This document shows, one piece after another, positions 1 through 9,545 of a DNA stretch of 64,000 bases. The stretch covers positions 62,001-126,000 of the forward strand of contig CALBSE010000008.1 in NCBI GenBank assembly GCA_937927725.1. Direction: 5' to 3'. A program made the translations under genes and the position numbers. The DNA is from an uncultured Actinomycetes bacterium. GTDB taxonomy: Bacteria; Actinomycetota; Acidimicrobiia; Acidimicrobiales; Acidimicrobilacustridaceae. The notes below the pieces were generated by a model that saw nothing but the letters and a program-made list of their open reading frames with translations, was not told where the DNA came from and did not search any database. The stretch's first letter is position 1. The number at the start of each line of letters is the position of its first letter.

Positions 1-3000
1 ACAACGTCACATACGTCGCTTGCGTTGCACCGGTTCCGACATTCGCAGTGGAACTCGAAAGATTTGTGACAGTGCCAGGAATTCGATCAGGAACAGCCGC
101 CACTGTCGATCCATTGGGATCGAGGCCTGCAGCATTTCGGGCCCGAACACGGAAGTTGTACGTACTTCCGTTCGTCAGACCGCTATAAGTAAACGAAGTG
201 ACAGACGGATCAAGGTTGTCCTCGGCCAACGTCGCGGGCGTGGCGCACCACGGTGTGCAGTAGTCGATTCGATACCCGGTAATCGCTCCACCACCATTGG
301 AAACTGGAGCGCGCCAGTTCAGCGTCACCGAAGCATCGCCGGGTGTCACTGAAAGATTTTGAACTCCCGTTGCGGTTGTCACCGGAGTTGCCGAGACGAC
401 TGCAGGAGTGCCAACTCCCAGTTGTGTGACCGCGCTAATACGGAACTGATAGTTCGCTCCGTTTGTGAGACCGTACGCGGTGAACGTACGGCCCGCAGCG
501 ATCGGATCGCCAAGAATCGTCCAAGTGGTGCCATTGTCAGCGGACTGTTCAATCCGGTAGCCGACGATCGACCACGGACCCCCAACCGCCGTATTCGAGT
601 CCGTAAGCGGAGCATTCCAAGAAAGATCAACCTTTGAGTCGCCCGGCGTCGTCAACAAGTAATACGGACTCGAAGGTGCAACGTACGCGGTACCTAAGGT
701 CTGGGAGCTGTACTCACCGACACCCGCACTTGTGATGGCCGCGACACGGAACCAGTAGGTCGTTCCGTTTGTGAGGCCCGGAACCGTTGCCGTTGTTCCT
801 GTTGAACCCGTGTTCCCGATAATTGTCGTCCACGCACCCGGGTAGTACTGCACCTGGTAGCCGACGATGGGCAAGCCTCCGCTACTGGCCGGTGTCGTCC
901 AGTTGAGAATCACGCGACCATCTGCGCCCGAGGTGCTCAGATTCTGCGGGGCGAGCGCAAGTGCTTGTGGCGTGCCACTCACATAGGCCCACTCTCCAAT
1001 TCCGCGAGCAGTAACTGCGGCAACTCGGAATCGGTAATTCACCCCGTTAATCAGACCTCGAACCTGGAACGCCCCTGAGCTCTCGGTCGCTTCGAGAAGC
1101 GTCCAGTTCGCGCCATCCGAAGACTGCTCAAGTCGATAGCCATAAACGGCGTAGCCACCATTGTTCGCAGGACCCGCCCAATTGAGATTGATCTGCCTGT
1201 CGGCAGATGTACTCGACACATTGGTCGGCGCGCTTGGCGTCCACGACACCAACACCGCAGTCATCGCGCCACCAGCAGTTGCGACACCGGCATCGGTAAT
1301 CGAACTCACTCGGAAATACCACGTGGTCCCGTTTGCGAGACCTACCCAGTCGTAGCTCGTGACGTTCGGTCCGACTGTCGTAAGAGTCGTCCACCCGGCG
1401 GTAAAGCTCGATGCGTTGTATTCGATTCGGTAACCCGTGAGCGGAAGGCCGCCGGTGAAGAGAGGTGCGGACCAATTCAGCCTCGCCACACCCGACAACG
1501 GCGCGGTTGCGGTGAGATTCTGCGGCGCACCCGATAACGAAACCGGCATCGCTGTAACAGTTGCGGCAGCTCCGGGGCCAGCCCACGTGAGTGCACGAAC
1601 CCGGAATTGGTAGGTCGTTCCGTTGGTGAGACCGCGAACGGTGTAGGTGGTTCCGCTGAGAAAGTCAGGAGTCAACGTGGTCCACGTCGAACCACGATCG
1701 CTTGATTGCTCTACCTGATAGCCCGAAATCGTGAGCGAGGCCTGCTGTGTCGGGGCATTCCACGAAAGAAGAACTTGCCCATCACTCGCCACCGCAGTCA
1801 TCTGATCCGGAATCGACACCATTGCGTTGGCTGCCGAAGACGTCGTCACCGTTGCCGGCTCACCCAAGCCCGCTGCGGTAATCGGCGTCAACTTGAAGGT
1901 GTAGGCGTAGTTGTAATTGAGCGAGGTCCACGTAAACGATGTTGCCGTTCCCGGAATCGAACCGTCGATCAGTGTCGTCGCATTACACACCGCGCTCGAC
2001 TGACACTGCTCAAGTTTGTAACCGGTAATGATCGATCCACCCGAATTGAGCGGAGCCGTCCACGTGAAGGCAAAGGTTCGATCTCCGGGCACAACCGCGA
2101 AGTCTCGAGGTGCACTTGATGCACTCGACGACGTTGTCGTTGCGGTTGCCCAAGAGCCCTGTCCCATCGAAGTCACAGCGGCGACGCGGAACATCATCGA
2201 GGTTCCATTCGCAAGACCACTCACCGTGTAGGAGGTCGTTGTCGTACCCGTATTCGGCGTAAGCGTCGACCATGAGGTTCCGCCATTCGCCGATTGTTCG
2301 ACTCGGTAGCCGACGATTGTCTGACCACCGTTAAACGATGGCGCTGTCCATGAAAGGGCGACCTGACCAGAGTTCGGGGTACTCACGCCGAGACCGGTGG
2401 GTGGGCCCGCAAGCCCGAAAGGAGTCGCCGCGACCGGAGCACTCGCTGTGCCCGCGGTGATCGTCGATCCAATCGCCGTGAGCGCGGTAACGCGGAACCA
2501 GTACGCCGTGCCGTTGGCGAGCTGTGTCGATGCCGCTGTTCCGGTGACGAGGAATGTCGTCGATGCCGACCACGTATTGGCGACGACGGTGCTCCATGTC
2601 GGCGACGCGGCGGAACCATTCGTCGAGAGTTCCACCTTGTAACCGATGACAGGTGAGCCACCGTTGAACGTCGGAGCAGCCCAATCCAGACGGACCTGCT
2701 GATCGCCAGCAGTTGCAGTGGGCACCACTGCGGCGCCGGGAGCGTTGCCGGCAGCCTGCCAATGGGTCTGGATCTGCGTTGAGTTCAGCGCGCTTGCATA
2801 GACCGCGACCTGAGCGATCTTGCCAACAAACCAATTCGATCCAGTCGTACCTCCAGCGTTATTCGCTGCCGAACCGATTAGCTCCGCAAGGTCGGAACCG
2901 GCCGGATCAGCGGTGAGCGCAACCGGTCCGCTCGCAACAGGCGTGCCGTTTACATAGAGCCATTGTGTTCCGCCGGAGACGCTCATGGCGACATGAGTCC

Positions 3001-4036
3001 ATCGACCAGCAGGGATCAACCCGCTCGCCGAGTTCACCGAAGCACCGCCGAACCACCCCAGAAGAGACCCGCCTGGCTCAACCGTCAGACCAATCTGCCC
3101 GGCAACGCCCGACTGCCCCTTCGAATAGACCCACTGGCGCGCCGAAGTACTCGAGGGATTAATCCACGCCTCAACTGTCGAATCACCAGCGACAAAGGCG
3201 GGCGAACGGGGCAGAAGAATCTGGCTGCTCGTACCGTTGAAGGTTGCCGCCGATCCGCCCACTGGCGAGGAGTTTGCGGCACCGAACGTCACGGCGGTCG
3301 GAATACCGGGCAGACCATTGCCAGAGGAGTCAGCGGCTGTGGTCGCGGCTGCGGCCTCATCAAGCTTCCAATAGCCAGAGGGAGCATCGGCAATCACGGC
3401 TGCTGGGTACCCACCCGTCGGGGTTGGGACGGTCCCCTGCCCGGGGGTGAGAGGCGAGGACGCGTTCGTACTCGGAACAACAGTGGTCGAGGACGCGGGA
3501 CCAGAACCGACAGAGTTCTGCGCGGAGACGCGCACGTAGTACGCGGTGCCATTTGTGAGTCCGGTCAGGGTGGTGCTCAACGCGGAAGTTGCAAGGACGG
3601 TTGCTGCGGTGCTCCACGCCGCGCCGTCGGTGCTCTTCTCGACGTTGTACTGCGTCACGGCGCTTCCGCCGTCGCTCTGTGGTGTGCTCCACGTGAGCGT
3701 GATCGTTGCGTTGCCGGGGGTGGCGGCAAGAGACAACGGTGCAGACGGCGATGTTGTCGCCGCCGACGTTCCGTAACTCATTGACGGCGCGAACGAATCA
3801 CCAACAGACGATGTGCCGTAGCTCACCGTCGGTGTGATCGGCGCGTTCGCCGTTGCGTTCGCGTCTGGGGTGGTTGACGCGTTCGCGGTTTGTGAACTCG
3901 GTGTCGAGTTCAATTGACTCGCCGTGGAGGCTGAAGCTGTTAACGGGCGCAACGTTGCTGGGACCACCCCGGCCAACAACGCGAACGCCAGCACAACCAC
4001 GAGCCCACGACGTGTGGGTTTGGGTATCTGGAGCAC
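1..4036 (-). CDS. Secreted multi-domain LamG/fibronectin type III protein (C-terminus beyond window)
   Basis: The minus-strand frame is open from a GTG at 4036 to the left edge, giving at least 1345 residues. An in-frame TAG lies four codons upstream, so this GTG is the only nearby start. Residues 1-36 look like a signal peptide: two arginines, then a hydrophobic core GLVVVLAFALLAGVV. A Thr/Ser/Ala-rich stretch with two SYGTS repeats follows. One fibronectin type III domain lies near residues 97-190 and a concanavalin A-like/LamG domain near 215-430 (YWKLDE, SWFVGK). At least nine more fibronectin III units follow, each with the pattern L-x-W-x-x-P ... Y-x-V/I-E-x-S ... L-x-N-G-x-x-Y-x-F-R-V-x-A. 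The protein is probably surface-exposed or secreted and may act in adhesion or glycan binding; the ligand cannot be read from sequence. A catalytic domain could lie in the missing C-terminus. Confidence 0.88.
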   Translation of the reverse strand, partial: MLQIPKPTRRGLVVVLAFALLAGVVPATLRPLTASASTASQLNSTPSSQTANASTTPDANATANAPITPTVSYGTSSVGDSFAPSMSYGTSAATTSPSAPLSLAATPGNATITLTWSTPQSDGGSAVTQYNVEKSTDGAAWSTAATVLATSALSTTLTGLTNGTAYYVRVSAQNSVGSGPASSTTVVPSTNASSPLTPGQGTVPTPTGGYPAAVIADAPSGYWKLDEAAAATTAADSSGNGLPGIPTAVTFGAANSSPVGGSAATFNGTSSQILLPRSPAFVAGDSTVEAWINPSSTSARQWVYSKGQSGVAGQIGLTVEPGGSLLGWFGGASVNSASGLIPAGRWTHVAMSVSGGTQWLYVNGTPVASGPVALTADPAGSDLAELIGSAANNAGGTTGSNWFVGKIAQVAVYASALNSTQIQTHWQAAGNAPGAAVVPTATAGDQQVRLDWAAPTFNGGSPVIGYKVELSTNGSAASPTWSTVVANTWSASTTFLVTGTAASTQLANGTAYWFRVTALTAIGSTITAGTASAPVAATPFGLAGPPTGLGVSTPNSGQVALSWTAPSFNGGQTIVGYRVEQSANGGTSWSTLTPNTGTTTTSYTVSGLANGTSMMFRVAAVTSMGQGSWATATTTSSSASSAPRDFAVVPGDRTFAFTWTAPLNSGGSIITGYKLEQCQSSAVCNATTLIDGSIPGTATSFTWTSLNYNYAYTFKLTPITAAGLGEPATVTTSSAANAMVSIPDQMTAVASDGQVLLSWNAPTQQASLTISGYQVEQSSDRGSTWTTLTPDFLSGTTYTVRGLTNGTTYQFRVRALTWAGPGAAATVTAMPVSLSGAPQNLTATAPLSGVARLNWSAPLFTGGLPLTGYRIEYNASSFTAGWTTLTTVGPNVTSYDWVGLANGTTWYFRVSSITDAGVATAGGAMTAVLVSWTPSAPTNVSSTSADRQINLNWAGPANNGGYAVYGYRLEQSSDGANWTLLEATESSGAFQVRGLINGVNYRFRVAAVTARGIGEWAYVSGTPQALALAPQNLSTSGADGRVILNWTTPASSGGLPIVGYQVQYYPGAWTTIIGNTGSTGTTATVPGLTNGTTYWFRVAAITSAGVGEYSSQTLGTAYVAPSSPYYLLTTPGDSKVDLSWNAPLTDSNTAVGGPWSIVGYRIEQSADNGTTWTILGDPIAAGRTFTAYGLTNGANYQFRISAVTQLGVGTPAVVSATPVTTATGVQNLSVTPGDASVTLNWRAPVSNGGGAITGYRIDYCTPWCATPATLAEDNLDPSVTSFTYSGLTNGSTYNFRVRARNAAGLDPNGSTVAAVPDRIPGTVTNLSSSTANVGTGATQATYVTL

Positions 4037-4042
4037 CCCGGA

Positions 4043-4048
4043 AATCTA
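4043..4048 (-). promoter_or_regulatory. -10-like box TAGATT, leaderless start of the LamG/FN3 gene
   Basis: On the minus strand TAGATT is followed by six bases (tccggg) and then the GTG start codon. No Shine-Dalgarno sequence fits between them. The same geometry recurs at several other genes in this window, so the transcript probably begins at or next to the start codon. Confidence 0.5.
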
Positions 4049-4171
4049 GGGAAAGTCGCGGACATTTGTTATTCGGGAACGCGTGTTTTGTGTTCCGTTC
4101 GGGCCCGAGTCGATTCGGAAAATGGTTCCGCCAGGAACGCGCTTTCTCAAAAACCCTCAACCTCTGAAAAC

Positions 4172-4198
4172 GAACCCTCAACCGCTTCCTGAGGGTTC
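4172..4198 (-). terminator. Hairpin terminator after the rarA operon
   Basis: A perfect 9-bp inverted repeat, GAACCCTCA / TGAGGGTTC, with a 9-base loop. On the minus strand it sits 15 bases after the stop of the last gene of the rarA run and is followed by gttttc. The 9-mer TTGAGGGTT is repeated a few bases further on, before a short T run. It separates the housekeeping operon from the large FN3 gene. Confidence 0.6.
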
Positions 4199-4213
4199 TC
4201 GCGAACTGCCTGT

Positions 4214-4501
4214 TCAGAGACCGGCGCGCTCGAGTTGTCGCCGAAGCAGCGCTTCGGCCTGCTTACGGGTCTGCTTTGTGCTTTGGGCATTTGTACGCAA
4301 CCCGTCCACCAAAACGCTTCCGCGGTCAAGTGCCACACGCACCCCAGAATCGGCCAATTCCGCTGCGCGAACTGCGGCATCGCTCACATTCTCGGGCAGA
4401 TGGCGCCGAGCCAGATCACGAGCTCGGAGGTATCCGACCACTGTTCCGGTGACACCAACAGCCGTACCAACGGTGAACCATGTGACGCGCTTCAACATCA
4501 A
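4214..4501 (-). CDS. Small conserved hypothetical, one N-terminal membrane segment
   Basis: A 95-residue protein that starts MMLKRVTWFTVGTAVGV and continues hydrophobic to about residue 25, consistent with one transmembrane segment. A charged helical remainder follows, with many Arg, Ala and Glu residues and no Cys or catalytic motif. Its ATG overlaps the end of the gene upstream, so the two are probably translationally coupled. Small membrane proteins of this kind often follow the recombination factor RarA and a DUF948-type protein in actinobacteria. I cannot assign a function. Confidence 0.75.
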   Translation of the reverse strand: MMLKRVTWFTVGTAVGVTGTVVGYLRARDLARRHLPENVSDAAVRAAELADSGVRVALDRGSVLVDGLRTNAQSTKQTRKQAEALLRRQLERAGL

Positions 4502-4956
4502 CTGACCCGTCGTTCGCGACGCGATGTGGTGTTTCGCGCGCTCTTCGAACGACGGGAACTACCGCGTGTGCCGTCGGTTATCGCGAGCGGTTCAACTGCA
4601 TTGATCTGCGCATCGTTGCGCGTAAGACGTCGTGCATTTCGATCGGTCGCAACGGAAACCGATGCCAACTTCACGAGTGGGTTTCGCATGACCAACCATG
4701 CGAGACGCGACGTTGCTTCCACGCGCGCACCAACCGTTTCGGCAGTGTCAAGCAATGAGTCAACGCGTTCGATCTCGCCATTTGCCAACGCAACCGTGGC
4801 GCGAAGTTCAGCGACGGCGGTCATCGTTTCTACGCGCAGATCTTCCACCGTCGTTCGAAGCGACCGCAGCGTGGTGATGAGCGACTGCACCGCCATTGCG
4901 ACGACCACAAGACCAACGATTGCGATAACGATCAACACGACCGAAATGGTGCTCAT
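4498..4956 (-). CDS. DUF948-like membrane-anchored coiled-coil protein
   Basis: A 152-residue protein. An N-terminal hydrophobic helix (residues 3-28, VVLIVIAIVGLVVVAMAV) is followed by a helical segment rich in Leu, Thr, Val and Glu (about 30-85) that looks like a coiled coil, with a basic, low-complexity tail (SRRSKSARNTTSRRERR). This is the architecture of DUF948 proteins, whose function is unsettled. It overlaps rarA upstream and the 95-residue gene downstream by 4 bases each, so the three are one translational unit. The N-terminus is probably in the membrane with the coiled coil facing the cytoplasm (inference). Confidence 0.75.
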   Translation of the reverse strand: MSTISVVLIVIAIVGLVVVAMAVQSLITTLRSLRTTVEDLRVETMTAVAELRATVALANGEIERVDSLLDTAETVGARVEATSRLAWLVMRNPLVKLASVSVATDRNARRLTRNDAQINAVEPLAITDGTRGSSRRSKSARNTTSRRERRVS

Positions 4957-6302
4957 GGCTGAGGCTCCTGTGGGTGTTGGCTGTGTTCGTCCATACGGTC
5001 TCGGACCTCGGCTTCGGCGCCATGGGGGGATGGCTCGTAATAGACCCGGCCCTCGAGTTCGGCCGGCCGGTACTGCTGGTCGACCCAGCCCTCAGGCTGG
5101 TCATGAGGGTACTCGTAGCCCTGTCCGTGCCCGAGGCTTTTCGCCCCCTTGTAATGGCCGTCGCGCAGGTGAATGGGCACCTCTCCCCCGGCCTGATCGC
5201 GAACATCCGATTGGGCTCGGCCGAGGGCCACAGTCACCCGATTCGACTTCGGCGCAGTCGCGAGATGAACCACAGCGTGGGCCAGATTGAGCTGTGCCTC
5301 GGGCAGACCGACGAATTCGACTGCCCGAGCCGCTGCATCGGCGATCACGAGCGAATTCGAATCAGCCATGCCGATGTCTTCACTGGCCAAAATCACAAGA
5401 CGGCGGGCGATAAACCGGGCGTCCTCCCCTGCCTCAAGCATGCGAGCCAACCAATAGAGACCGGCGTCGGGGTCAGAGCCACGGATCGACTTAATGAATG
5501 CCGAGATGACGTCGTAATGATCGTCTCGGCCATAGCGCAGCGCTTTCGTGCCGAGAGCGGCCTCGACATCAGCGGCCGTGACTCGAATGGCTTCATCGAC
5601 GATCGATCCCGATCCGTCTCGAGCGGCATCGGGATGCTCATGAGCCAGCGCTACGGCAACTTCGAGGCTGGTGAGGACGTGTCGACCATCGCCATTGGCT
5701 CGATCGACCAAAAGTTGACGAGCATCGTCGTCGATTGTTGCGCCTTCGGCGGCCAAACCGCGGTCTACCAGATGCCCACACGCGTCGGCCGACAAAAGGT
5801 CGAGCCGAAACAACGTCGATCGACTTAACAGCGGAGGATTCACCTCGAAGAAGGGGTTCTCGGTCGTTGCGCCGATAAGAACCAGTAGGCCGCTCTCCAC
5901 CGAGGGTAACAACGCGTCTTGTTGCGACTTGTTGAAACGGTGTACTTCGTCGAGAAACAGAATCGTTCCCTGACCTCGCATGGCCAATCGCTCTTGGGCC
6001 CCAGCAGCAACTTCGCGCACGTCTTTCACCGATGCGCTCACTGCAGAAAGTTGCTCAAACGCTTTTGACGTCGTGCGGGCGATGAGTTGCGAAATTGTCG
6101 TCTTGCCGGTCCCCGGCGGGCCCCAAAGGATCACCGAAGAAAGCCGGTCAGCTTCGATCAATGCCCGTAGGGGTTTGCCAGGGCCAAGCAGATGTTCTTG
6201 ACCGACGACCTCGTCGAGGTTCCTTGGTCGAAGCCGAGCAGCAAGCGGAGCCTGCCGTGCCAGCCGATCTTCGGCAGCAGCAGCGAACAGATCCTCGGTC
6301 AT
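4953..6302 (-). CDS. rarA: Replication-associated recombination ATPase RarA (MgsA)
   Basis: 449 residues, normal for the family. An AAA+ module carries Walker [10 protein letters not shown] near residue 61 and Walker [10 protein letters not shown] near 115, with the sensor motif GATTENPF near 143. The N-terminal [21 protein letters not shown] and the C-terminal region with [19 protein letters not shown] and [11 protein letters not shown] are family hallmarks. RarA acts as a tetramer at stalled replication forks and interacts with single-strand binding protein. It follows aspS by 41 bases and overlaps the DUF948-like gene. Confidence 0.96.
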   Translation of the reverse strand: MTEDLFAAAAEDRLARQAPLAARLRPRNLDEVVGQEHLLGPGKPLRALIEADRLSSVILWGPPGTGKTTISQLIARTTSKAFEQLSAVSASVKDVREVAAGAQERLAMRGQGTILFLDEVHRFNKSQQDALLPSVESGLLVLIGATTENPFFEVNPPLLSRSTLFRLDLLSADACGHLVDRGLAAEGATIDDDARQLLVDRANGDGRHVLTSLEVAVALAHEHPDAARDGSGSIVDEAIRVTAADVEAALGTKALRYGRDDHYDVISAFIKSIRGSDPDAGLYWLARMLEAGEDARFIARRLVILASEDIGMADSNSLVIADAAARAVEFVGLPEAQLNLAHAVVHLATAPKSNRVTVALGRAQSDVRDQAGGEVPIHLRDGHYKGAKSLGHGQGYEYPHDQPEGWVDQQYRPAELEGRVYYEPSPHGAEAEVRDRMDEHSQHPQEPQP

Positions 6303-6343
6303 CGCCCGAGGCTACCGGTCGCCCTTGCCTGAACTCCGGAGGG

Positions 6344-8098
6344 TCAGTCGGTCTTCTTGGTGGGAAGAAGCCGCAGCCCGAGCTCATCGAGTTGTGCGGT
6401 GTCGATCGGCGTCGGTGCATGCGTGAGCGGATCGGTACCCGACTGTGTCTTGGGGAACGCAATGACCTCACGGATGTTTTCTTCGCCCGCAAGCAATGCA
6501 ACAAGGCGATCGATGCCGAACGCAAAGCCAGCATGTGGTGGGGCTCCGAAACGGAAAGCATCGAGCAAGAAACCAAACTTGCTCTGTTGCTCCTCGACGC
6601 CGATGCCAAGAAGTTCAAACATTCGGCTCTGGATATCGCCTCGATGAATTCGAACGCTGCCCGAACCAAGCTCCCAACCGTTGAGCACAAGGTCGTAGGC
6701 CTGCGAACGAACTTTGAGCAGGTCCTGCGGGTTACCGGTATCGAGCAATGCAACATCTTCGGCATGCGGCATCGTGAAAGGGTGATGCGCAGGCACCGGG
6801 TTACCAGCATCGTCGAGCGATTCAAACAATGGGAAGTCCACAACCCAAAGGAACTGCAAGCCACCTTCGGTGACGGGCGGACGACCAAGTTCGAGACGAA
6901 GCAGGCCGAGCACATGACAGACCTTCGGGCGGTCGTCGGCCACGAGAAGAAGCAGATCGCCTGCCTTCGCTCCGGTTGTTGCAACGAGGCCAGCAAGTTC
7001 GTCGGCGGAAAGGAACTTTGCGACGGGCGAATCGAGTTCGCCCCCATCCTTGACGCGCATCCACACAAGGCCCTTGGCGCCCCAGCGCTTTGCTTTGTCG
7101 GTGAGCTCGTCGAGCTTCGAACGGGTGAACTCCGCGCCCCCGTCGACAACGATGCCCTTCACGCAATCGGCCTTGAAGGCGTTGAACTCCGTAGTGGCGA
7201 AGTTCGGCGTGAGCTCAATGAGCTCCATGCCGAAGCGAATATCGGGCTTATCGGAACCGAAGCGTTCCTGTGCCTCTTGCCAGGTCATGCGAGGGACACC
7301 GCCCATCTTCTGACCGGTGACTTCTTCGACTGCAGCCGACACGGCCACCGAGATGAACGCAAGAACTTCTTCCTGCGAGACAAAGCTGGCCTCAGCATCG
7401 AGCTGCATGAACTCAAACTGGCGATCGGCACGAAGATCTTCGTCACGAAGACAACGAGCAATTTGGTAGTAACGATCGATACCGCCCACCATGCACAATT
7501 GCTTAAACAACTGTGGACTCTGCGGCAGGGCATAAAAAGAACCCGGAGACAGACGACTGGGCACCACGAAATCGCGTGCACCTTCAGGCGTGGACGCGAT
7601 CAGCATCGGGGTCTCAATTTCTACGAAACCCTGATCGTCCATTGCCCGACGCAGAGAGCCATTGACCTTGGCGCGGATCCGGAGGTTGCGCTGCATGCGT
7701 TCGGTGCGCAGATCGACATAGCGGTGTGCAAGCCGAACCATTTCGTCGACTTCAACTCGATCGTTCAACTGAAACGGAGGCGGTTCGGCCACATTGAGAA
7801 TCTCGACACTGCAGTCGCCGATTTCGATCTCGCCGGTGGGCATGTTGTCGTTTGTGGTGCCATCGGGGCGCTGACGCACGGTGCCCGTGATGCGGACCAC
7901 GTACTCGGACCGAAGGTCGGCGGCGCCATCGACCACACACTGCACGAGACCGGTGTGATCGCGGAGGTCGATAAAGGCCAGATGCTCGCCGTGCTCACGT
8001 CGGCGGGCCACCCACCCACAGACGGCAACGTCACGACCGATGTCGGCGGCTCGAAGCGTTCCGCAATGGTCGGTGCGCATGGAAACGGAATCAGTCAC
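6344..8098 (-). CDS. aspS: Aspartyl-tRNA synthetase
   Basis: Class II synthetase of the bacterial type, about 584 residues, charging tRNA with aspartate. An N-terminal anticodon-binding OB fold (CGWVARRREHG) precedes the catalytic core with FVEIETPMLIASTPEGARDF, ALPQSPQLFKQ and YYQIARCLRDEDLRADRQ. The bacterial insertion domain lies between, and class II motif 3 (GFAFGIDRLVALL) is near the end. An ATG at 8194 would run into hisS and add a Pro-rich tail. I prefer GTG 8098, which has GAAGGA six bases upstream and places the start 16 bases after the hisS stop. MRTDHCG (ATG 8080) is an alternative. Confidence 0.95.
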   Translation of the reverse strand: MTDSVSMRTDHCGTLRAADIGRDVAVCGWVARRREHGEHLAFIDLRDHTGLVQCVVDGAADLRSEYVVRITGTVRQRPDGTTNDNMPTGEIEIGDCSVEILNVAEPPPFQLNDRVEVDEMVRLAHRYVDLRTERMQRNLRIRAKVNGSLRRAMDDQGFVEIETPMLIASTPEGARDFVVPSRLSPGSFYALPQSPQLFKQLCMVGGIDRYYQIARCLRDEDLRADRQFEFMQLDAEASFVSQEEVLAFISVAVSAAVEEVTGQKMGGVPRMTWQEAQERFGSDKPDIRFGMELIELTPNFATTEFNAFKADCVKGIVVDGGAEFTRSKLDELTDKAKRWGAKGLVWMRVKDGGELDSPVAKFLSADELAGLVATTGAKAGDLLLLVADDRPKVCHVLGLLRLELGRPPVTEGGLQFLWVVDFPLFESLDDAGNPVPAHHPFTMPHAEDVALLDTGNPQDLLKVRSQAYDLVLNGWELGSGSVRIHRGDIQSRMFELLGIGVEEQQSKFGFLLDAFRFGAPPHAGFAFGIDRLVALLAGEENIREVIAFPKTQSGTDPLTHAPTPIDTAQLDELGLRLLPTKKTD

Positions 8099-8114
8099 AG
8101 ATGGTCCTTCGGGT

Positions 8115-9398
8115 TCAGGAGAGTCGGGCGGCGAGCACGGCAGCGGCGGTGGATCGATCGACCGCCTCTTGACCGGTATCGCCGCGCAGGTCACGGATCG
8201 TTACGGTGCCAGCGGCTGCTTCGTCGTCGCCGATAATGCAGACAAATGCGGCGCCGGACTTATCAGCGGATTTCATTTGCGATTTCATAGAACGACCGTC
8301 GAATGCTCGCTCTGCGCTGATGCCAGCTCGGCGCAGTTCAATCGTGAGGTCTCGTGCAGCCGTTCCCCCGGTCGTATCAACAACGAAAACATCGGTCGTG
8401 TTGGTCGGCGCAGGAAACACATCCTCGGCATCGCACGTAAGCAGCACGCGTTCGATACCAGACCCGAAACCGATTCCCGGTGTTGAGGGGCCACCGAGTG
8501 ATTCGATGAGGCCGTCGTAACGCCCTCCACCACCGATGGTGGATTGAGCTGCATCGAGTGCACCGCTCACGAACTCGAACGTGGTGTGGGTGTAGTAATC
8601 GAGACCACGCACCAGACGAGGCTCCACGGTGAAGTCGATACCTAGCGAGGCGAGGCCCGACTTCACACGCTCAAATCGCTCCGCCGCTTCTGGAGAAAGT
8701 CGATCAGTGATGCGTGGCGCATCAGCAATTGCCGCGATGGTGACGGGCCGCTTCGAATCGAGCACTCGCATGGGGTGGTCGACAACTTTCTCGGCATCTT
8801 TGGGGTCGAGAGTATCGAGACGTTCGTTAAGCCATGCCCGCACGTCTTCGATGTAGCGACGCCGATCATCGGCGGTTCCCATCGAATTGATGAGAAGCGT
8901 GACCTGCTTCAACCCAAGCGATGCGTAGAAATCGTGAAGCATGGCGATGACTTCAACATCGAGATCGGGATCTTCCGAACCGATTGCTTCAGCGCCAAGC
9001 TGATGATGCTGACGAAAACGGCCCGCTTGCGGACGTTCGTAACGAAAAGACGGCGCCGCGTACCAAACCTTCCAGGGCTTCGCCTCGCCCTGTGCATGTT
9101 GAATCCAGGCTCGAGCGATTGAGGCGGTGCCTTCGGGGCGAAGAGCGATATGACGCTCGCCTTTGTCAAGGAAGTCGTACATCTCCTTGCGCACAAGGTC
9201 GGTACCCTCGCCCACCCGAGAAAAAACTCCGATTTCCTCGAACATCGGACTCTGCACCAATCCGTACCCTGCCCGCCGCACATGGCCTGCGAAAAGGGCG
9301 ATCAGGGCCTGCCAACGATCTGATTCAGGAGGCAGGACGTCGCGAGTCCCGGTCGGGGCCTTGAAGGGCTCAATTCGGGGATTCGTCGGCGCGGACAC
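8115..9398 (-). CDS. hisS: Histidyl-tRNA synthetase
   Basis: Class II synthetase that attaches histidine to tRNA-His. Motifs seen are GTRDVLPPES at the start of the fold, motif 2 YAAPSFRYERPQAGRFRQHHQ, the histidine-specific LVRGLDYYTHTTFEFV, and motif 3 GIGFGSGIERVLL. A C-terminal anticodon-binding domain follows. A GTG at 9434 is possible, but GTG 9398 is better placed for family length and lies 8 bases after a TAGGAT box, matching the leaderless pattern seen elsewhere. It is followed closely by aspS. Confidence 0.94.
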   Translation of the reverse strand: MSAPTNPRIEPFKAPTGTRDVLPPESDRWQALIALFAGHVRRAGYGLVQSPMFEEIGVFSRVGEGTDLVRKEMYDFLDKGERHIALRPEGTASIARAWIQHAQGEAKPWKVWYAAPSFRYERPQAGRFRQHHQLGAEAIGSEDPDLDVEVIAMLHDFYASLGLKQVTLLINSMGTADDRRRYIEDVRAWLNERLDTLDPKDAEKVVDHPMRVLDSKRPVTIAAIADAPRITDRLSPEAAERFERVKSGLASLGIDFTVEPRLVRGLDYYTHTTFEFVSGALDAAQSTIGGGGRYDGLIESLGGPSTPGIGFGSGIERVLLTCDAEDVFPAPTNTTDVFVVDTTGGTAARDLTIELRRAGISAERAFDGRSMKSQMKSADKSGAAFVCIIGDDEAAAGTVTIRDLRGDTGQEAVDRSTAAAVLAARLS

Positions 9399-9406
9399 GA
9401 CCGATG

Positions 9407-9412
9407 ATCCTA
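9407..9412 (-). promoter_or_regulatory. -10-like box TAGGAT before hisS
   Basis: TAGGAT on the minus strand lies 8 bases upstream of GTG 9398. It could start a leaderless hisS transcript, though AGGA inside it could also serve as a weak ribosome-binding site. Confidence 0.35.
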
Positions 9413-9545
9413 CCGGTGCCCTCCCCTCCCTCACGAACCCTTTGGCGAGAGGACTTCGGTGAGGCGACCTGAGGCTTGACCCAACTCGCTCCCGATCGCC
9501 ACGGAGAGGAACGAACGACGCAGCGCCAGTAATGGAACGCTGGAG

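Noticed and set aside
1..4036. CRISPR-like or tandem DNA repeat in the FN3 region
   Set aside because: The periodicity is at protein-domain level (about 90-100 residues) with diverged DNA, not a short direct repeat.
6095..8236. Open 713-residue plus-strand frame opposite aspS and rarA
   Set aside because: It is the complementary shadow of aspS, with codon use and composition unlike real proteins and no recognisable motif.
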